DNA from: Methanosarcina sp.
GTDB lineage: Archaea; Halobacteriota; Methanosarcinia; Methanosarcinales; Methanosarcinaceae
Direction: 5' to 3'
NCBI GenBank assembly: GCA_003164755.1
Contig: PLUB01000095.1
Location: forward strand, 153 to 54,464
DNA: 54,312 nucleotides
Positions 9,606-19,865 of this stretch are shown in pieces (the stretch's first letter is position 1; each line of letters starts with the position of its first letter). The notes under the pieces were generated by a model, which was given only the letters and a program-made list of their open reading frames with translations, was not told the DNA's origin and did not search any database. Both the position numbers and the translations under genes were made by a program.

Positions 9606-9989
9606 GTGAAAACCCTTTCTGTTGCGGTTCTAATGGGTATATTCCTTGTTGACATGGGTCTAGGGCTCTTTGCTATTTTTCTTAATAAAGAAAGTCCATT
9701 TCCTCCAGCAATTGTACTTTTGGTCTTCTCAGTGATGTTTATTGCAGGAATGGTTTTTTTCGAAAAGCATGGCTTAAACACTCTTAATTCTATTATTGGA
9801 GGAGCTCTTGCAGGTTTTGGTCTTTGTTTTGTGGTTGTATTATTTGTGGGAGGCTTGCAGTTTACTTTAGGAGGAGGGATCTCTATCATTGGGTGGAACC
9901 AGGTAATTTCTGCAGTCGCAGTTTCTATGATTACAAGCATCATTATGCTTAAAGTACTTTCATATAAACTTCAAAAATACTTCCAATGA
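9606..9989 (+). CDS. small four-helix membrane protein, unknown function
   Basis: A 127-residue, very hydrophobic protein starting at GTG (VKTLSVAVLMGIFLVDMG). Four transmembrane segments are visible, at about residues 4-27, 34-53, 62-85 and 97-118, with a short basic tail (KLQKYFQ). No motif identifies a function. A TATA-like stretch lies near 9491-9500, implying a leader of about 90 nt. The frame has consistent membrane-protein composition, while the antisense frame has no such character. Confidence 0.6.
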   Translation: MKTLSVAVLMGIFLVDMGLGLFAIFLNKESPFPPAIVLLVFSVMFIAGMVFFEKHGLNTLNSIIGGALAGFGLCFVVVLFVGGLQFTLGGGISIIGWNQVISAVAVSMITSIIMLKVLSYKLQKYFQ

Positions 9990-10114
9990 TTTTTCTTTTT
10001 TTCACTTTTTGAAATCGTATACATATATTTAGCCAAAATCTATTTATAGAACTACAAACAATCACATTTCAAGATGAGCATAACCGTTACAATTAATAGT
10101 ATGGGGATCGATTG

Positions 10115-10744
10115 ATGAAGGTAATGGATAAGGAAGAAAAAACTGATCATACAGAAGATACCCAGATTGGGGCTGAAAGTTCAGGATTCTGTAATTGTGG
10201 TTCTTCGGCAGCAAAGACTAATGATCTAAAGGAGAACATCGAACAGATTTCTGTTGATTTAGGGACTGAAAAGGGCTCTGAGGTTGCTTGCCGGGAAGAA
10301 AATGAAATCCTCAAAGATCAGCTTTTTCGGCTTGCAGCAGATTTTGACAATTTCAAAAAACGGATCTCACGCCAGATGGAGGAAAATCGAAAATCTGTAA
10401 TTGAGCAGTTGCTTCTTGATTTAGTTGAAATTACAGACAATTTTGATCGTGCTTTAAAATCTGCAAAGACTGCCGTGGATATGAACTCGATTATCAGTGG
10501 AATAGAACAGCTTTCAAAGCAGTTTGTTACAATTCTTGAAAAATACGGGCTTGAGAGAATTGAATGCGAAAGAAGCTCTGAGTTTGACCCTCACAAGCAT
10601 GAGGCGATTCAACATGTCGAGACCTCTAAAGTACCGTGTAATACTGTAGTAGAAGTTCACAGACACGGATATGCTCTTGATTCAAAAGTTATCAGACCTA
10701 CTATGGTTTCAGTAGCAAAAGAGCCCAAAGAATCAGAAAAATAA
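10115..10744 (+). CDS. grpE: GrpE nucleotide-exchange factor
   Basis: A 209-residue protein with an acidic, poorly conserved N-terminus containing CNCGSS, then the GrpE coiled coil (LFRLAADFDNFKKRISRQ) and the beta-rich C-terminal head ending GYALDSKVIRPTMVSVAK. It releases ADP from DnaK. The ATG at 10115 has GGGGAT 6 nt upstream; a TTG one codon earlier and an ATG at 10124 are alternatives. It is first in a grpE-dnaK-dnaJ cluster, but 463 nt separate it from dnaK, so dnaK probably has its own promoter. Confidence 0.93.
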   Translation: MKVMDKEEKTDHTEDTQIGAESSGFCNCGSSAAKTNDLKENIEQISVDLGTEKGSEVACREENEILKDQLFRLAADFDNFKKRISRQMEENRKSVIEQLLLDLVEITDNFDRALKSAKTAVDMNSIISGIEQLSKQFVTILEKYGLERIECERSSEFDPHKHEAIQHVETSKVPCNTVVEVHRHGYALDSKVIRPTMVSVAKEPKESEK

Positions 10745-11207
10745 CATGGTCAGGAAATAATTGTTTTTCCAGAAAGATTTCGTCGGCCTATATTTTGTTA
10801 TTTATAAATATGTTTCATACAAAAGACAATTAATTACTTAAAGATTATATTGGAATTCAGACCTAAATTTGGAGACTTTATATTTATTACGTGGCGTTTG
10901 ATTCATTACAGTCGCAGAATTTGAGAACTAATACTAAATTTTTTCAAACATGGAAGGTAATAAAAGTCTATAAACTTATTTAAAATATCTAAACTAAAGT
11001 TGCAAAATATTCATTGAGTATAAGTATAATATTAAATTCAACTAAATAATTTAGTTTAATTGAGTAACTTGGCTTAACGAATTAAGAAAATAATTTAAAT
11101 TTAATTCCTACTTAATTAAACAATTTGACTTAAACTTGACTTAAACTTTTATCTAGCTTAGTAATTATCTAAATAATTTGCTTAACAATTAGTTTGAGGA
11201 GATTAAC
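10745..11207 (+). promoter_or_regulatory. 463-nt AT-rich leader/promoter region of dnaK
   Basis: A non-coding, extremely AT-rich spacer. From about 11030 to 11170 it contains many near-repeats of TTTAGTTTAATT and ACTTGACTTAAAC, for example TTTGACTTAAACTTGACTTA at 11121-11140. It is probably the heat-shock control region of dnaK. I see no CIRCE inverted repeat. GAGGAG lies 7 nt before the dnaK ATG. Confidence 0.35.
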
Positions 11208-13061
11208 ATGGCAAAAATATTGGGCATTGACCTTGGTACTACCAACTCATGCATGGCAATAATGGAAGGTGGGGAAGCTGTTGTGATCCCTAATGCTGAA
11301 GGTGGCAGAACAACTCCTTCAGTAGTAGGATTTTCTAAAAAAGGGGAGAAACTTGTAGGTCAGGTTGCAAAGAGGCAGGCTGTTTCAAATCCCGAAAACA
11401 CTGTATATTCCATTAAAAGGCATATGGGGGACGCCAATTACAAGATAACCCTACATGGGAAACAATATAAACCTCAGGAAATCTCAGCAATGATACTCCA
11501 GAAGCTTAAATCAGATGCAGAAGCTTATCTTGGAGAGAAGATCACGCAGGCTGTTATTACGGTTCCTGCATATTTCAATGATTCACAAAGACAAGCAACA
11601 AAGGATGCAGGAGAAATCGCAGGGCTTGAGGTTATGAGAATAATCAACGAGCCGACTTCCGCGTCCCTTGCATATGGGCTCGACAAGGGGGCTATTGAAC
11701 AAACGATTTTTGTTTATGATCTCGGAGGCGGAACTTTTGATGTGTCTATCCTTGAACTTGGAGGGGGAGTCTTTGAGGTGAAATCTACAAGCGGTGATAC
11801 TCAACTTGGAGGAGACGACTTCGACCAGCGCATTGTTAATTACCTACTTGCCGAATTCAGGAAAACGGAGGGAATTGACCTTTCAAAGGATAAATCTGTG
11901 CTCCAGCGCTTGACGGATGCTGCAGAAAAAGCCAAGATTGAACTCTCTGGAGTTGCAAGTACAAATATCAATCTTCCCTTCCTTACAGTCGGTCCGGATG
12001 GGGAACCAAAGCATCTAGATGTTGATCTAACCAGAGCACAGTTCCAGAAAATGACCGAAGACCTCCTAGAAAAAACTCTAGTGTCGATGCGCCAGGCTCT
12101 TAGTGACGCAAAGCTGACTCCCAATGATCTTGACAAAGTGATTTTGGTCGGAGGTGCAACAAGGATGCCTGCTGTAGTCGAGCTTGTGGAGAATTTTACA
12201 GGTAAAAAACCCTACAAGAACATCAACCCAGATGAGGCTGTTGCAATAGGAGCAGCGATTCAAGCTGGTGTGCTCGGTGGCGAAGTCAAAGATATCCTGC
12301 TTCTTGACGTAACTCCTCTTTCTCTAGGAATTGAGACTCTTGGAGGTATATCTACTCCCTTGATCCAAAGAAATACAACAATTCCCACCAAGAAAAGCCA
12401 GATATTCTCAACTGCCGCTGATAATCAGCCCTCAGTAGAAATTCATATTCTTCAGGGAGAAAGAGGAATTGCTTCTGAGAACAAAACCCTCGGAAGTTTC
12501 ATCCTTAGTGGCATTCCTCCTGCTCCAAGAGGCATTCCGCAGATTGAAGTCACTTTTGATATCGATGCAAATGGAATCCTGCATGTTGGTGCAAAGGATT
12601 TGGGGACCGGCAAGGAGCAGTCTATTTCTATCCAAAAGCCAGGTGGGCTTACAGACTCTGAAATCGAGCGTATGATTAAAGATGCGGAATTGCATGCTGA
12701 AGAAGATAGAAAGCGTAAGGAAGAAGTCGAGGCTAGAAACAATGCTGAAGCCCTAGTCAATGCTTCGGAAAAGACTTTGAAAGATGCTAAGGACATAGCT
12801 ACTGAAGATCAGAAGTCAAAGGCAAATGCTGCAATAGAAGATCTTAAAAAAGCTATTGAAGGCAAGGACATCGAAGTTATTAAGGCGAAAACTGAGACTC
12901 TTCAGGAAGCTGTTTACCCAATCTCCACGGCACTTTACCAAAAAGCCCAGGAACAATCTCAACAAGCTGCAGGTGGAGAAAAAGCCCCCGATGTAAAAGA
13001 TTCTGATGATACTGTCGTTGATGCAGATTATGAGGTAGTTGACGACGAAAAGCGTAAATAA
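11208..13061 (+). CDS. dnaK: Hsp70 chaperone DnaK
   Basis: A 617-residue Hsp70. [10 protein letters not shown] is at the N-terminus, followed by the phosphate-binding motifs [19 protein letters not shown] and [14 protein letters not shown], the interdomain linker [16 protein letters not shown], the substrate-binding domain and the tail [13 protein letters not shown]. The 24-residue insert typical of Gram-negative and eukaryotic Hsp70 is absent from the N-terminal lobe: [22 protein letters not shown] spacing is short here. Archaeal dnaK was acquired from bacteria, as known for methanosarcinas. It works with GrpE upstream and DnaJ 108 nt downstream. Confidence 0.97.
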   Translation: MAKILGIDLGTTNSCMAIMEGGEAVVIPNAEGGRTTPSVVGFSKKGEKLVGQVAKRQAVSNPENTVYSIKRHMGDANYKITLHGKQYKPQEISAMILQKLKSDAEAYLGEKITQAVITVPAYFNDSQRQATKDAGEIAGLEVMRIINEPTSASLAYGLDKGAIEQTIFVYDLGGGTFDVSILELGGGVFEVKSTSGDTQLGGDDFDQRIVNYLLAEFRKTEGIDLSKDKSVLQRLTDAAEKAKIELSGVASTNINLPFLTVGPDGEPKHLDVDLTRAQFQKMTEDLLEKTLVSMRQALSDAKLTPNDLDKVILVGGATRMPAVVELVENFTGKKPYKNINPDEAVAIGAAIQAGVLGGEVKDILLLDVTPLSLGIETLGGISTPLIQRNTTIPTKKSQIFSTAADNQPSVEIHILQGERGIASENKTLGSFILSGIPPAPRGIPQIEVTFDIDANGILHVGAKDLGTGKEQSISIQKPGGLTDSEIERMIKDAELHAEEDRKRKEEVEARNNAEALVNASEKTLKDAKDIATEDQKSKANAAIEDLKKAIEGKDIEVIKAKTETLQEAVYPISTALYQKAQEQSQQAAGGEKAPDVKDSDDTVVDADYEVVDDEKRK

Positions 13062-13086
13062 ACAGAGAAGAATTAACCGTGATTTT

Positions 13087-13110
13087 CAGGCCTGGAGGTT
13101 CGCAGGCCTG
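13087..13110 (+). terminator. hairpin between dnaK and dnaJ
   Basis: CAGGCCTG at 13087-13094 is repeated at 13103-13110. Because the octamer is self-complementary, the two copies form an 8-bp GC-rich stem with an 8-nt loop. It is not followed by a clear T tract, so it may be an RNA processing or stability hairpin, or a partial terminator setting the dnaK/dnaJ ratio, rather than a full terminator. Confidence 0.45.
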
Positions 13111-13169
13111 GCTAGAATTTGTTTGCAGATTTTGAATCCTTAATTTTTTAAATATTACAAGGAATCCTG

Positions 13170-14333
13170 ATGGCTACGACACGTGATTACTATGAAATTC
13201 TCGGATTGTCTAAAGACGCCTCAGCTGAGAATATAAAGAAGACTTACCGGAAACTTGCACTGAAATATCATCCTGATCGGAACAAGGAACCTAGGGCTGA
13301 AGAAAAGTTTAAAGAAATATCCGAGGCTTATGCAGTTCTTTCAGACTCTGAGAAACGAGCTCAGTACGATCGTTTTGGGCACGCTGGGATAGATGGGCAA
13401 TACAGTGCAGAGGATATATTCCGAGGTGCTGACTTTAGTGGATTTGGGGATATTTTCGAAATGTTTTTCGGAGGAAGTAGAAGAGGTCCTATGGGGCCAA
13501 GGAAAGGATCTGATCTCCAGTATGATCTTTATATTAACTTTGAAGAGGCTGCTTTTGGGATCCACAAGGATATTGATATCCAAAGGACTGAAAGATGTTC
13601 AACTTGTCATGGGACTGGAGCTAGAGAGGGGACAGGCCCAAAACGATGTCCCACATGCGGCGGCACAGGCCAGGTTCGCACTACTCGCTCCGGCTTGGGT
13701 ATGCAGTTTGTAAGCACTAATACATGTAGTATCTGTCATGGCAGGGGCCAGATTATTGAGTCTCCGTGCTCCGTTTGTAAAGGAGCAGGTAGAGTTCGAA
13801 ATAAGAGGAAGATAACAGTAAACGTACCAGCAGGGGCAGATTCAGGAATGATCCTGAGACTTAGTGGGGAAGGCGATTCAGGAGAACCAGGTGCTTCAGC
13901 TGGAGATCTTTATGTTGTCATCCATTTAATGGAACACAAGTATTTCAAGCGGGTCGATTACGATGTAATTACCGAACTTCCAATCTCCTTCTCCCAGGTT
14001 GCACTCGGAGGGGACGTGATGGTCGATACCCTTTATGGTAAGGTTAAAATGAATATCCCTCCAGGAACTCAAACTCATTCCGTTTTCAGGCTTAAAGACA
14101 AGGGAATCCAGTATATGCATGGGCATGGAAGGGGTGATCAGCTCGTCAGAGTTATAATCAAAACTCCCACCAGACTTACTTCCGAACAGAAAGAACTTCT
14201 CCGTCAGTTTGAATACATGAGTGATGGTAAAAGATCTGAAGGAAGTGAAACAGACCTTAATGGAAAATCAAAAGAGAAACAAAAGAAAACCAAGGGTCTT
14301 TTTGATAAAGTAAAGGATGCATTTGAAAGTTAA
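13170..14333 (+). CDS. dnaJ: Hsp40 co-chaperone DnaJ
   Basis: A 387-residue type I DnaJ. The J domain has the HPD motif in [10 protein letters not shown], followed by a Gly/Phe-rich segment ([15 protein letters not shown]). Four CxxCxGxG zinc repeats follow ([32 protein letters not shown]), then the C-terminal substrate domains. It stimulates DnaK ATPase and delivers clients. The tail after about residue 345 is Lys/Glu-rich and longer than in many bacterial DnaJ proteins. The start ATG follows the dnaK-dnaJ spacer; AAGGA lies a few bases upstream. Confidence 0.96.
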   Translation: MATTRDYYEILGLSKDASAENIKKTYRKLALKYHPDRNKEPRAEEKFKEISEAYAVLSDSEKRAQYDRFGHAGIDGQYSAEDIFRGADFSGFGDIFEMFFGGSRRGPMGPRKGSDLQYDLYINFEEAAFGIHKDIDIQRTERCSTCHGTGAREGTGPKRCPTCGGTGQVRTTRSGLGMQFVSTNTCSICHGRGQIIESPCSVCKGAGRVRNKRKITVNVPAGADSGMILRLSGEGDSGEPGASAGDLYVVIHLMEHKYFKRVDYDVITELPISFSQVALGGDVMVDTLYGKVKMNIPPGTQTHSVFRLKDKGIQYMHGHGRGDQLVRVIIKTPTRLTSEQKELLRQFEYMSDGKRSEGSETDLNGKSKEKQKKTKGLFDKVKDAFES

Positions 14334-15508
14334 AAGCAGAATAAAATTGCACTTTAATCTTTTTGGAAGACATTATTTCTTAGATACAATTTCTGTCGAG
14401 TTTTCACAGTTATATACTGGGATAAAAATCGTACTGACTATAGGATGAAAAACTGATGGAATATTACTATCAAAGAAAGGTCTTTTTAATTTTTATTAGT
14501 CCCTCGTCTGAATATAAAAATATCCTCGTCTTAATATAAAAATATCCTACTATTAATATAACTTACAATGAATAATCCAACATCCTGTAAATGTACACAA
14601 ATGTAGAATTTGTTTACCTACTTGGCCATTATTATTCTTTAAAAAGAGGTAACTATTCATATTGGGCAAAAGAATATTAATAATCATCTTTATTGGATTC
14701 AATGTCAAATTTATGTGGACTGATTTTACTTAACTGTCGGCTATTAGCTTAGGTATCAGGGTGATCTTAGATTTCAAAAAGTTGATTCTTATGAGCTGCA
14801 GTTAAAGAGATGCCTGCAGCCCGTCGGAAAGTCTACTCCAAGGTACTGAATACCTATAGATTATAATTAGATTGAATTTGGTACATATTTTTTGCAAATA
14901 TACTAAATAGTATCTACTTAAAATAATTAGTATGAACATTACAGAAGTCTGTTCTTATAAGGGGCTTTCTATTTATTGACAATTTTCATCATTATTAAAG
15001 CAGATTTCATGAAAAGTTTAGTATAGTCTTATCTATCAAACTTATAAGGAGTTAGTCCTAAAAACTAATTATTAAGGTAAGATGCACTGATTTCAAGTTC
15101 TCAGGCAAAAGAATCATAAAAACAGCTTTTAATTTCTTCAAAGCCACTGCAAAATCCATAAATCAGAGCATTTTTTCAAAAGAAAAAGACTATTTTTTAC
15201 ATACCCAGGACCTCTATGGTGTTGGATATCGAAGAATCTCTCCCTTGCAACCTTCATCAGCCTCTGTTAAGGATCTCAAGACTTAGTTTATACTTTGTGA
15301 ACAATAAATTTTGGCATTTATGGAAACTGCAAACATATAGATTGCATTTCCTCAATCAAAATTAAATGTTGTCATGCAAAAGTAATAGATATGATTTGCA
15401 TTTTTTGGACTTGGAATAACAACAAATCAGTATGAAATCTTACTATTTTCAAGAGCTTATTTCGGTGATGAATTTATTCTCTTTCGCCCCATTCCTTAAG
15501 GTATGCTA
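14334..15508. repeat. intergenic region with 22-bp tandem repeat and a dispersed repeat
   Basis: No gene found. Just after dnaJ lies a tandem repeat: CTCGTCTGAATATAAAAATA... at 14503-14524, again with one change at 14525-14546, and a partial third unit after 14547. A family 2 dispersed repeat follows at about 14590-14680. The rest up to 15508 gives only broken frames. Confidence 0.45.
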
Positions 15509-15691
15509 TTATCGGAAGAATTTATTTTCGATTACATTTGCAATATTAGGGATTGTCCAGTTTAATTTTAATAATCCCTTTCGAGTTTTTTGTTTTTCTC
15601 TTGTTTTGTATATGTCCTTCGATAGTTTCGCGGTGATACCTCCAGAAACTATTACTGTGGCAATCATTTGTAGGTATTGCATTAACAACAT
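15509..15691 (-). CDS. possible small membrane protein downstream of glycosyltransferase
   Basis: A 60-codon frame beginning MLLMQYLQMIATVIVSGG. Its ATG (15691) comes one base after the stop of the glycosyltransferase gene, and AGGAATGG lies just upstream, as expected for a translationally coupled gene. One N-terminal transmembrane segment and a basic, hydrophilic remainder are visible. No family is recognised. It may be a chance frame. Confidence 0.35.
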   Translation of the reverse strand: MLLMQYLQMIATVIVSGGITAKLSKDIYKTREKQKTRKGLLKLNWTIPNIANVIENKFFR

Positions 15692-15692
15692 G

Positions 15693-16772
15693 TTACCATT
15701 CCTGATTTGGGTTAAAGAGGAAGAGATAGTATGCATAGACTAGCTGAGCAATAGTAAACCATGCATATAGCAATTGCGGGATAAATGTCAATCTTACGAT
15801 ATAGTCCCATTTTTTAGGATTTTGTACGTATCGCAGTGTGTAGATGCAATCCACGTACATTACACACATTACAAGAATGAACATCGTATTCAAATGATAG
15901 ACACCCCTTATTATGTCTTCTAAGGTATAATCTAACAAAATACCCTGGATCGACAACATAATCCAGAATAATACAGTGTTCAGGATGTCTTTTCTGGTGC
16001 TTCTGTTCCATCCATGTTCCCATAAGGTGTCAATTCCACCACGAAGCCAGCGAACTCGCTGTTTCCACAAATCTGCTAGCTTTAATGGAACATCTGTCCA
16101 GGCATACATCCCAAAACCTGCAGCAATATGGTAACCTAGTTCCTTTAAAGTCACCGTCAGCTCATAGTCTTCAGTGATGTTATGCACATCGTACACAGTG
16201 CAATCCGATTTTCCGGCAATTCTACGTCTGGCCATAACTGCTTTTATAGCTTCGATCTTGTACACTGTGCACATACCGTGCGCGACTTTAATACTTGTAC
16301 CTTGTCCAATTCGACTTCTATCGAATTCTGCATATTCTACATACTGCCAGTGATATATTAGCTTTTCAAAAAATCCGCGAGTCACCTGTTTGACTACACC
16401 GGCACGGGAGCACACAGCACCAAGCAGAGGATCTAGCTGAAATTCTATTAGTGCTTGCTCAACCAGATCTGAAGCTATGACTGTATCACCATCAACTGAT
16501 AATACATAATCATACGATTTCAGATCGATGGTCTGATATGCAGTATTCAATGCCCCAGATTTCTTAAATTTATTGCCCACAGTTTCTATCAAACTTATGT
16601 GGTTATTAGTAGTAGCTATATTTCTTACTATTTTCACTGTGTCATCTGTGCTATTATCATTGATGACAACAACATCGACCTTGTGCGTTTGCGAAAGAAG
16701 TGATTCAATTGTTGAACGGATTACTTTTTCCTCATTATGCGCTGGCACAAATGCGATGACATTTGTTGTCAT
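15693..16772 (-). CDS. GT2 family membrane glycosyltransferase
   Basis: A 359-residue processive-type glycosyltransferase. The N-terminal GT-A fold has VIAFVPAHNEEKVI, VVVINDNSTDD, and D94-G-D96 (the DxD metal/UDP motif). E201-D202 in NITEDYELT is the catalytic-base region, and Q238-x-x-R-W lies in QRVRWLRGG. Three C-terminal transmembrane segments run at about residues 255-275, 287-307 and 325-350. The pattern matches chitin/hyaluronan/PNAG synthase-like enzymes, so it probably makes a cell-surface polysaccharide; the substrate cannot be read. I use the ATG at 16772, behind GGGGATGAT, rather than the frame opening at 16796. The first ~35 codons are duplicated just upstream. Confidence 0.85.
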   Translation of the reverse strand: MTTNVIAFVPAHNEEKVIRSTIESLLSQTHKVDVVVINDNSTDDTVKIVRNIATTNNHISLIETVGNKFKKSGALNTAYQTIDLKSYDYVLSVDGDTVIASDLVEQALIEFQLDPLLGAVCSRAGVVKQVTRGFFEKLIYHWQYVEYAEFDRSRIGQGTSIKVAHGMCTVYKIEAIKAVMARRRIAGKSDCTVYDVHNITEDYELTVTLKELGYHIAAGFGMYAWTDVPLKLADLWKQRVRWLRGGIDTLWEHGWNRSTRKDILNTVLFWIMLSIQGILLDYTLEDIIRGVYHLNTMFILVMCVMYVDCIYTLRYVQNPKKWDYIVRLTFIPQLLYAWFTIAQLVYAYYLFLFNPNQEW

Positions 16773-16844
16773 TTCATCATCCCCAAAGACTATCAACTAT
16801 TTTATATTTATACTAACTTATTATCCTGTTATATACACTAGCAT

Positions 16845-16957
16845 CATTGATGACAACAAATCGACTTTTTCGTTTGCGAAAAAAGTGATTCAATTGTTGA
16901 ACGGATAACTTTTTCCTCATTATGCACTGGCACAAATGCGATGACATTTGTTGTCAT
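16845..16957 (-). pseudogene. duplicated 5' fragment of the glycosyltransferase gene
   Basis: The sequence 16845-16957 repeats 16655-16772 almost base for base. It includes the ATG (16957) and MTTNVIAFVPVHNEEKV, then SQTKKS, where a base is lost and the frame breaks. It ends after the VINDN region. The offset between copies is 185 bp. It is a truncated tandem duplicate, placed so that its reading direction runs into the intact gene. Confidence 0.85.
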
Positions 16958-17969
16958 TTCATCATTCACATAAATAATTATTTGTATATAAACTAACTTA
17001 TCATCTTTTTTCCTCTATAAACAAAATCAGTTTAATTTTCATCATATCGTGACTATCCAGAATGAACAAACCATTATCAGCAACCCTCTTTATAAAGATT
17101 TGGTGAACAAATCCCTCTGGTTTTTTCCGTTAACTTTAAGCTATTGATCATGTTTTCCCTTTCTCCATTGTAGTAATCTAAAGTAGTATTGAATTAAATA
17201 TGGATATCTATCAACTAGTTTTTGTAGTCTGAATAGTCGTATCATATTTTACTTGTCTAAAGTTCCAATTTTTCTTTAGATTTTATTAATTTCTATTACT
17301 ATGAGCAATAAGTGATATATAAGCTAATAATGATATACAAGTAATTAAATCTAATTATTTATACCCAGTTATTATAAAATCTTATCGGATTATCTGATAA
17401 TTTCTTGGAATATTTTTTTCTCATTTCTTGAAAGGTTCGATATGACTCGATTATTTAATCATTATATGGATCATGGTAGCATAGATAAATTTTTGACTGG
17501 ATTTTGGCAACGTTTCTTAATATTTAGGGGATCTTGATTATTTCTTATTTTTACTAATTATTTATATGCTACTTCTAAAAATATGACAAAATTTGGGGGT
17601 CTATTGAAATACTCTTTATTCAAACGGCGATAAAGACCAAGATATCAAATTTATGTTCTACTTCCAGAGATGAGACAATACTTGAAAATCAATAACTTTA
17701 TCATTGCGCTTTACTATTTCCAACACTGAATCCAAACTATAGTCCCCATTTTAAATAATGCGACATTTTATATGTAAACTTATGCTTTCACAATATTTAT
17801 TCAGTTCTTTCCTTTAATACTTTTAATTTTGTTTGAATTATTTTTTGGCATTAACATTTCTCGTGTCGTTTTTTGATCGTAAGACATCTTGATTTATTTG
17901 AATCCACACAAAAATTACTATCATAATGGTGGTGGTTAGATGATTAAGGTCTAAGAATATTTTGAACTT
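16958..17969. other. intergenic, gene-poor, with repeat copy
   Basis: No solid gene. A short frame starts at the ATG at 17442 after AAAGG (MTRLFNHYMDHGSIDKFL) and stops where a palindromic dispersed element begins (about 17530-17614), which could be a gene start cut off by that element. The remainder is AT-rich without recognisable motifs. Confidence 0.3.
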
Positions 17970-18380
17970 CAGCTATAAATTAGATTGTGAATGCCTGTTT
18001 AGCTTTTTTAAACTAGGTCTATAAATTATTTTCCGAAATCCTAAATCGTTAACAAGTTGTTTAATTCGTGAAGCTGCAGTAGGTATTTTAAATTTCTGTT
18101 TGACAAATTGAATTGCATCTTTTGTTTCCCAGCCACGGTAATAACTATCATATGTTGGTGTTGGCTCTGAAAGTGCTTCCCTTAACTCAGATAGTTGTTT
18201 TGCTTTTAAATGAGACTTTACTCCTCAACCATTTTTGTATCTAAGGCTGAATAAACCTTTTTTCCAGCATGCTTTATCCAACGATAAACCGTGAGCAATA
18301 TGCTGAAAAACCTTCTACAACTTTCGTTTGCCTCAAACCAGTTTTACTAATAATAAGGATTGAGTCTCACATGATATTTT
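17970..18380 (-). mobile_element. decayed IS630-family transposase, N-terminal part
   Basis: Minus-strand fragments read TVYRWIKHAGKKVYSALDTK, then, after a stop, KAKQLSELREALSEPTPTYD, SYYRGWETKDAIQFVKQKF and LVNDLGFRKIIYRPSLKK. This is the helix-turn-helix and linker region of Methanosarcina-type IS630 transposases. The DDE catalytic domain is missing and stops interrupt the frame. Confidence 0.7.
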
Positions 18381-19290
18381 TTGTCGCAGAAAACAATGAT
18401 TGTTTTAGCATTATCATCCGTAGTAAATATTCCCAAGCTCATAAATTGACTAATATACTAATAACTAATATAATATATGTGCAGTATATAAAAATGTGGC
18501 TATACTTTGACCCCATCAACCAGTTTACTGGCATAGACAGAATCATGCCAGTTAGTCTGAAATCTGGAAAATGTCTTTCTGTTTTTATTAACAAATTTAG
18601 TGCTTCCTGATCTCTGTATTCGTAGAATGAACTATAATCATCAGCCTTTTTGTATCCATTAGAATTTGACACTTTTACCTTTTTATTTTTTTACCTTAGT
18701 TTCCAAATATAAATTTATTTTTGAATGAAACCTCATTTTTTGAGGAAAAATCATTTTTCAGCCTTTAAAAATTCGATCAAAATTTGGAAAAATAAAACTC
18801 AAGGAGCAGAAAATTATATGTTAAATTGAATCAAAAAAAGTGGGGCCAAAATTTGTTGACATAATATTTTTCTTTCATTCCTCTAAAACATGAAAATTCC
18901 CTTTAAATCTAAAAATCAAACTGGAGAATCAGGGTTCTTCTCAGTATTATGACCGCAAATTTCAGATGTATCGTTGGTTTTAATTGACGAACTATCTAAA
19001 AAATTCAATAAACTGTATTTCTCTGCCATATGCGATTCTTTGTTCAGTTCTCAGTGCAATATTTATCTGTTCCAAAATTGCTTCAAGCCATAATAATAGT
19101 TATTCAGAAAGATAATTATTGATAACTGCAAAGAAGAGAAGATATTGGAATAATTGCAAAGCAAAATTAATTACCTTGGTTTGGAAGTAAAAAAGGAAAT
19201 TATTTGGGACACTAATTTTATCCATTAAGATCTTGGAGATGCAAAAGGGGATAAACTTCGGGAAATTAAGCAAAAATAAGAAGAATCAGA
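18381..19290. other. intergenic with an unassigned minus-strand fragment
   Basis: A 77-codon minus-strand frame (18439-18672) starting MSNSNGYKKADDYSSFYEYR is hydrophilic at first and then hydrophobic. I do not recognise it and it has no clear ribosome site. The region lies between two transposase relics and may itself be mobile-element debris. Confidence 0.25.
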
Positions 19291-19698
19291 GATGGAACCT
19301 GGACAAAAAAGAGCGATAAGTCGCACTTTGGATATAAACTGAATAGCATAAGAGATCTGAATAATGAACTGATAAGAAGATTCGAAACAACGACTTTATC
19401 ATTTAATGATTCCTAGGTAGACTTATCTGAAAAATGGAGTTGTTTACAGAGACAAAGGATACTTTTGGGCAAAATCAAAAGGTTTTAGGAACAATTAAAA
19501 GAGCAGTAGATAAACATCTTCTTGGAATGAGTGATTTTTTAAGAAACAAGCGGATGAACTCAAAAAAATGTTCGAAATGAAAGAGTGGGTACAGTAACTA
19601 AAAGAATATTCACGGCAGGAAAAGTTTTTGTCATTAATGTTCAAAGAGTGAACCTGAAGTTACTGTATACGGCTTTTTGTTATAATCTTTACAGTTGA
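19291..19698 (+). mobile_element. decayed IS5-type DDE transposase, catalytic part
   Basis: Joining frames on the plus strand gives DGTWTKKSDKSHFGYKLNS, ELIRRFETTTLSFNDS, GVVYRDKGYFWAKSKG, AVDKHLLGMSDFLRNKRMN and INVQRVNLKLLYTAFCYNL. This is the order of motifs in IS5-type transposases of Methanosarcina, including the Y-x-D-K-G-Y-F catalytic Asp. In-frame stops and several frameshifts make it inactive. Confidence 0.75.
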
Positions 19699-19865
19699 TG
19701 AAATTGGAAATAAAAGAATAATGAACTAGAATAGAAAAAATCGGGTCAAATACAAAATTCGTGAGAAAGATTCGTACAGGATTCCCATGAGTAAAATAAT
19801 AAGAGGTAAATCGGAATCTTCTATAATATTAAGGTATAAACTCAAAAAAAATGAGGTGATATCCC

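Noticed and set aside
11583..12796. Several minus-strand frames inside dnaK
   Set aside because: Shadows caused by the codon use of dnaK; no family features.
15432..15743. 103-codon plus-strand frame next to the glycosyltransferase
   Set aside because: Overlaps the glycosyltransferase 3' end antisense, lacks a ribosome site and is Phe/Ile-rich as expected of AT-rich DNA.
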